Source: a virus
Strand: one strand, 5' to 3'
Virus record (IMG/VR): IMGVR_UViG_3300034018_001699
Span: 1 to 36,478 of that record
DNA length: 36,478 bases
Part shown: one piece after another, positions 35,457-36,478 of the stretch
How the letters are laid out: every line of letters starts with the position of its first letter
Position numbering within the stretch: the first letter of the stretch is position 1
Program-made: the position numbers and the translations under genes
Notes under the pieces: generated by a model
What the model saw: only the letters and a program-made list of their open reading frames with translations
What the model was told of the DNA's origin: nothing
Database searches by the model: none

Positions 35457-36478
35457 TGAGCGCAGAGCTAGCAGGCAAGGCCTATGTAGAAATGTCGGTG
35501 AAGGGTCGCGAAGATTTCGCGAAAGCCTTCTCGGACATGCAATCCAGCGTCCAGACATTCGCGGCCAGGCTGAATGCAGTTAGAGCAGCTCCGAATGGGA
35601 CTGCGATGCAGAAGTTCTTCAAGTCGGCCAAGAAGGAGTTTGGCGACCTGATCGGAATCGCCAAGCAGTACGGCGCGGTGATCGGCGTTGCCATCGGTGC
35701 TGGAACTGTAGCCATGCTCACGCAGGCGATCAGCAAAGCTTCGGATCTCCAGGAGACAATGAACAAGTTTCGCGTTGTCTTCGGTGACAATGCGTCACAA
35801 ATGGAAGCTTGGGGCACCACCTTCGCGGCTCAAGTCGGCAGATCGAAGCAGGAAGTATTGGACTTTATGAGCCAGGCCCAAGGGCTGGTGGTTCCTATGG
35901 GGATCGATCCAAACCAGGCTCAGATGATGTCACAGACATTGACGCAGCTATCATTCGACCTGGCTAGCTTCCACAATAGCACCGATGCTGAGGCATTCGA
36001 GGCGCTCCGGTCGGCTCTGACCGGTGAAGCCGAGCCCATGAAAAAATTCGGCGTCATTGTGAACGAGACAGCGGTCAAAGCTGAGCTGCTCAAGCGAGGC
36101 CTAGATCCAACAACGGCCAACGAAGCCCAGAAAGCGATGGCCCGGTATAACATCATCCTGGAGGGCACCAAGCAGGCCCAGGGGGACGTTGAGCGTTCTG
36201 GGGACTCCTTCGCGAATAGACTCAAGGCGCTCCAGGCAAGTTGGGATGATCTGTCAGCGGGAATCGGTACTGCATTCCTGCCGGTCGCTGAGGCTCTGCT
36301 GGGATGGTTCACCGAGTTGATCCAATCCCTTGGTGACGCAAGCGGCGCGACGGATGCCACAGGCGATGCATTCGCTTCAATGGGTGGTGCTCTCGGCATT
36401 GCTGAGACTGCTGCCGGTTATCTGATCAAAGCTTGGGACCTAGTCAACATCGCCCTGAATACGGTGATGGGGACAGGC
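35456..36478 (+). CDS. Tail tape measure protein, N-terminal part
   Basis: The 5' part of the tape measure gene, continuing at base 1 of the window. It begins at ATG 35456 and stays open to the end (341 codons). The core matches the phage tail tape measure family (lambda/TP901 type): KASDLQETMNKFRVVFGDN, an LTQLSFDLASFHNSTDAEAF segment, GEAEPMKKFGVIVNETAVKA, and LKALQASWDDLSAGIGTAF. A hydrophobic stretch at about 70-90 (YGAVIGVAIGAGTVAM) may help DNA ejection through the host membrane. The last 144 bases duplicate 1-144. Confidence 0.92.
   Translation, partial: MSAELAGKAYVEMSVKGREDFAKAFSDMQSSVQTFAARLNAVRAAPNGTAMQKFFKSAKKEFGDLIGIAKQYGAVIGVAIGAGTVAMLTQAISKASDLQETMNKFRVVFGDNASQMEAWGTTFAAQVGRSKQEVLDFMSQAQGLVVPMGIDPNQAQMMSQTLTQLSFDLASFHNSTDAEAFEALRSALTGEAEPMKKFGVIVNETAVKAELLKRGLDPTTANEAQKAMARYNIILEGTKQAQGDVERSGDSFANRLKALQASWDDLSAGIGTAFLPVAEALLGWFTELIQSLGDASGATDATGDAFASMGGALGIAETAAGYLIKAWDLVNIALNTVMGTG
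36335..36478. repeat. Right copy of the 144-bp end redundancy
   Basis: Same sequence as 1-144 except A at 36461 (T at 127), which changes a Ser codon to Thr in the tape measure. See the left copy. Confidence 0.93.

Overview
The window is a complete tailed double-stranded DNA phage genome, circularly permuted. Its last 144 bases (36335-36478) repeat its first 144 (1-144) with one mismatch, so the closed molecule is about 36,334 bp and the tape measure gene runs across the junction. The head and tail genes look like those of a siphophage: a large terminase, a lambda-type portal, an HK97-like capsid protein, a tail tube protein and a short tape measure protein of about 592 residues. I recognise no integrase and no CI-type repressor. 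A virulent phage is therefore the simpler reading, though not proven. The host cannot be read directly. The secreted papain-like peptidase neighbourhood, the Gly-Ser runs and the membrane-anchored HNH protein resemble Planctomycetota phage genes as I know them; this is a weak inference.

Layout. (1) A rightward late operon starts at 20941, passes through 36478 and continues from 1 to 6256. In order it carries a lysis-like cassette (20941-23958: small membrane proteins, a C1-like cysteine peptidase, a secreted Cys-rich protein and a holin-like protein), two fibre-like proteins (24385-26744), the terminase, a gpW-like protein, the portal, a protease/scaffold, the major capsid protein, connectors, the tail tube, tail chaperones and the tape measure. 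It ends with a tail-tip and modification block (901-6256): a tail protein, Gly-rich and Gly-Ser-repeat Cys proteins, a glycosyltransferase-FkbM methyltransferase fusion, a membrane HNH protein and a radical SAM protein. (2) A leftward operon from 17148 to 6253 carries about 18 genes joined by 1-11 nt overlaps. Small unknown genes come first, then a recombination and replication set: a RecE-like exonuclease, a Sak4-like ATPase, a DUF669 protein with an SSB-like tail, a RadD-like helicase and a PrimPol-DUF3987 replication protein. (3) A lone rightward rusA gene lies at 17654-18109. (4) A second leftward operon from 20527 to 18258 carries a secreted beta-helix protein, a zinc-ribbon array protein and small basic or zinc proteins.

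Two divergent intergenic regions organise transcription. The first (17149-17653) has tandem repeats, an AT-rich triplet run and hairpins, and is a candidate origin and control region. The second (20528-20940) has a tRNA-like gene with an oversized anticodon arm, a compact three-way-junction element and an operator/promoter-like 19-mer. That 19-mer is shared (17/19) with the first region. Several leftward genes have a T-rich or GTTT-repeat leader and a GGAGACAC ribosome-binding block, sometimes just after a terminator-like structure.

The most unusual part is 2441-6256. An 18-unit Gly-Ser repeat that uses all six serine codons is followed closely by a two-domain sugar transferase/O-methyltransferase and a radical SAM enzyme. 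My working idea is a phage-encoded system that decorates a tail-tip protein; this is inference. Other points of interest are the 9-mer TGGAGCACC, found 12 times on either strand, and the tRNA-like leader RNA.
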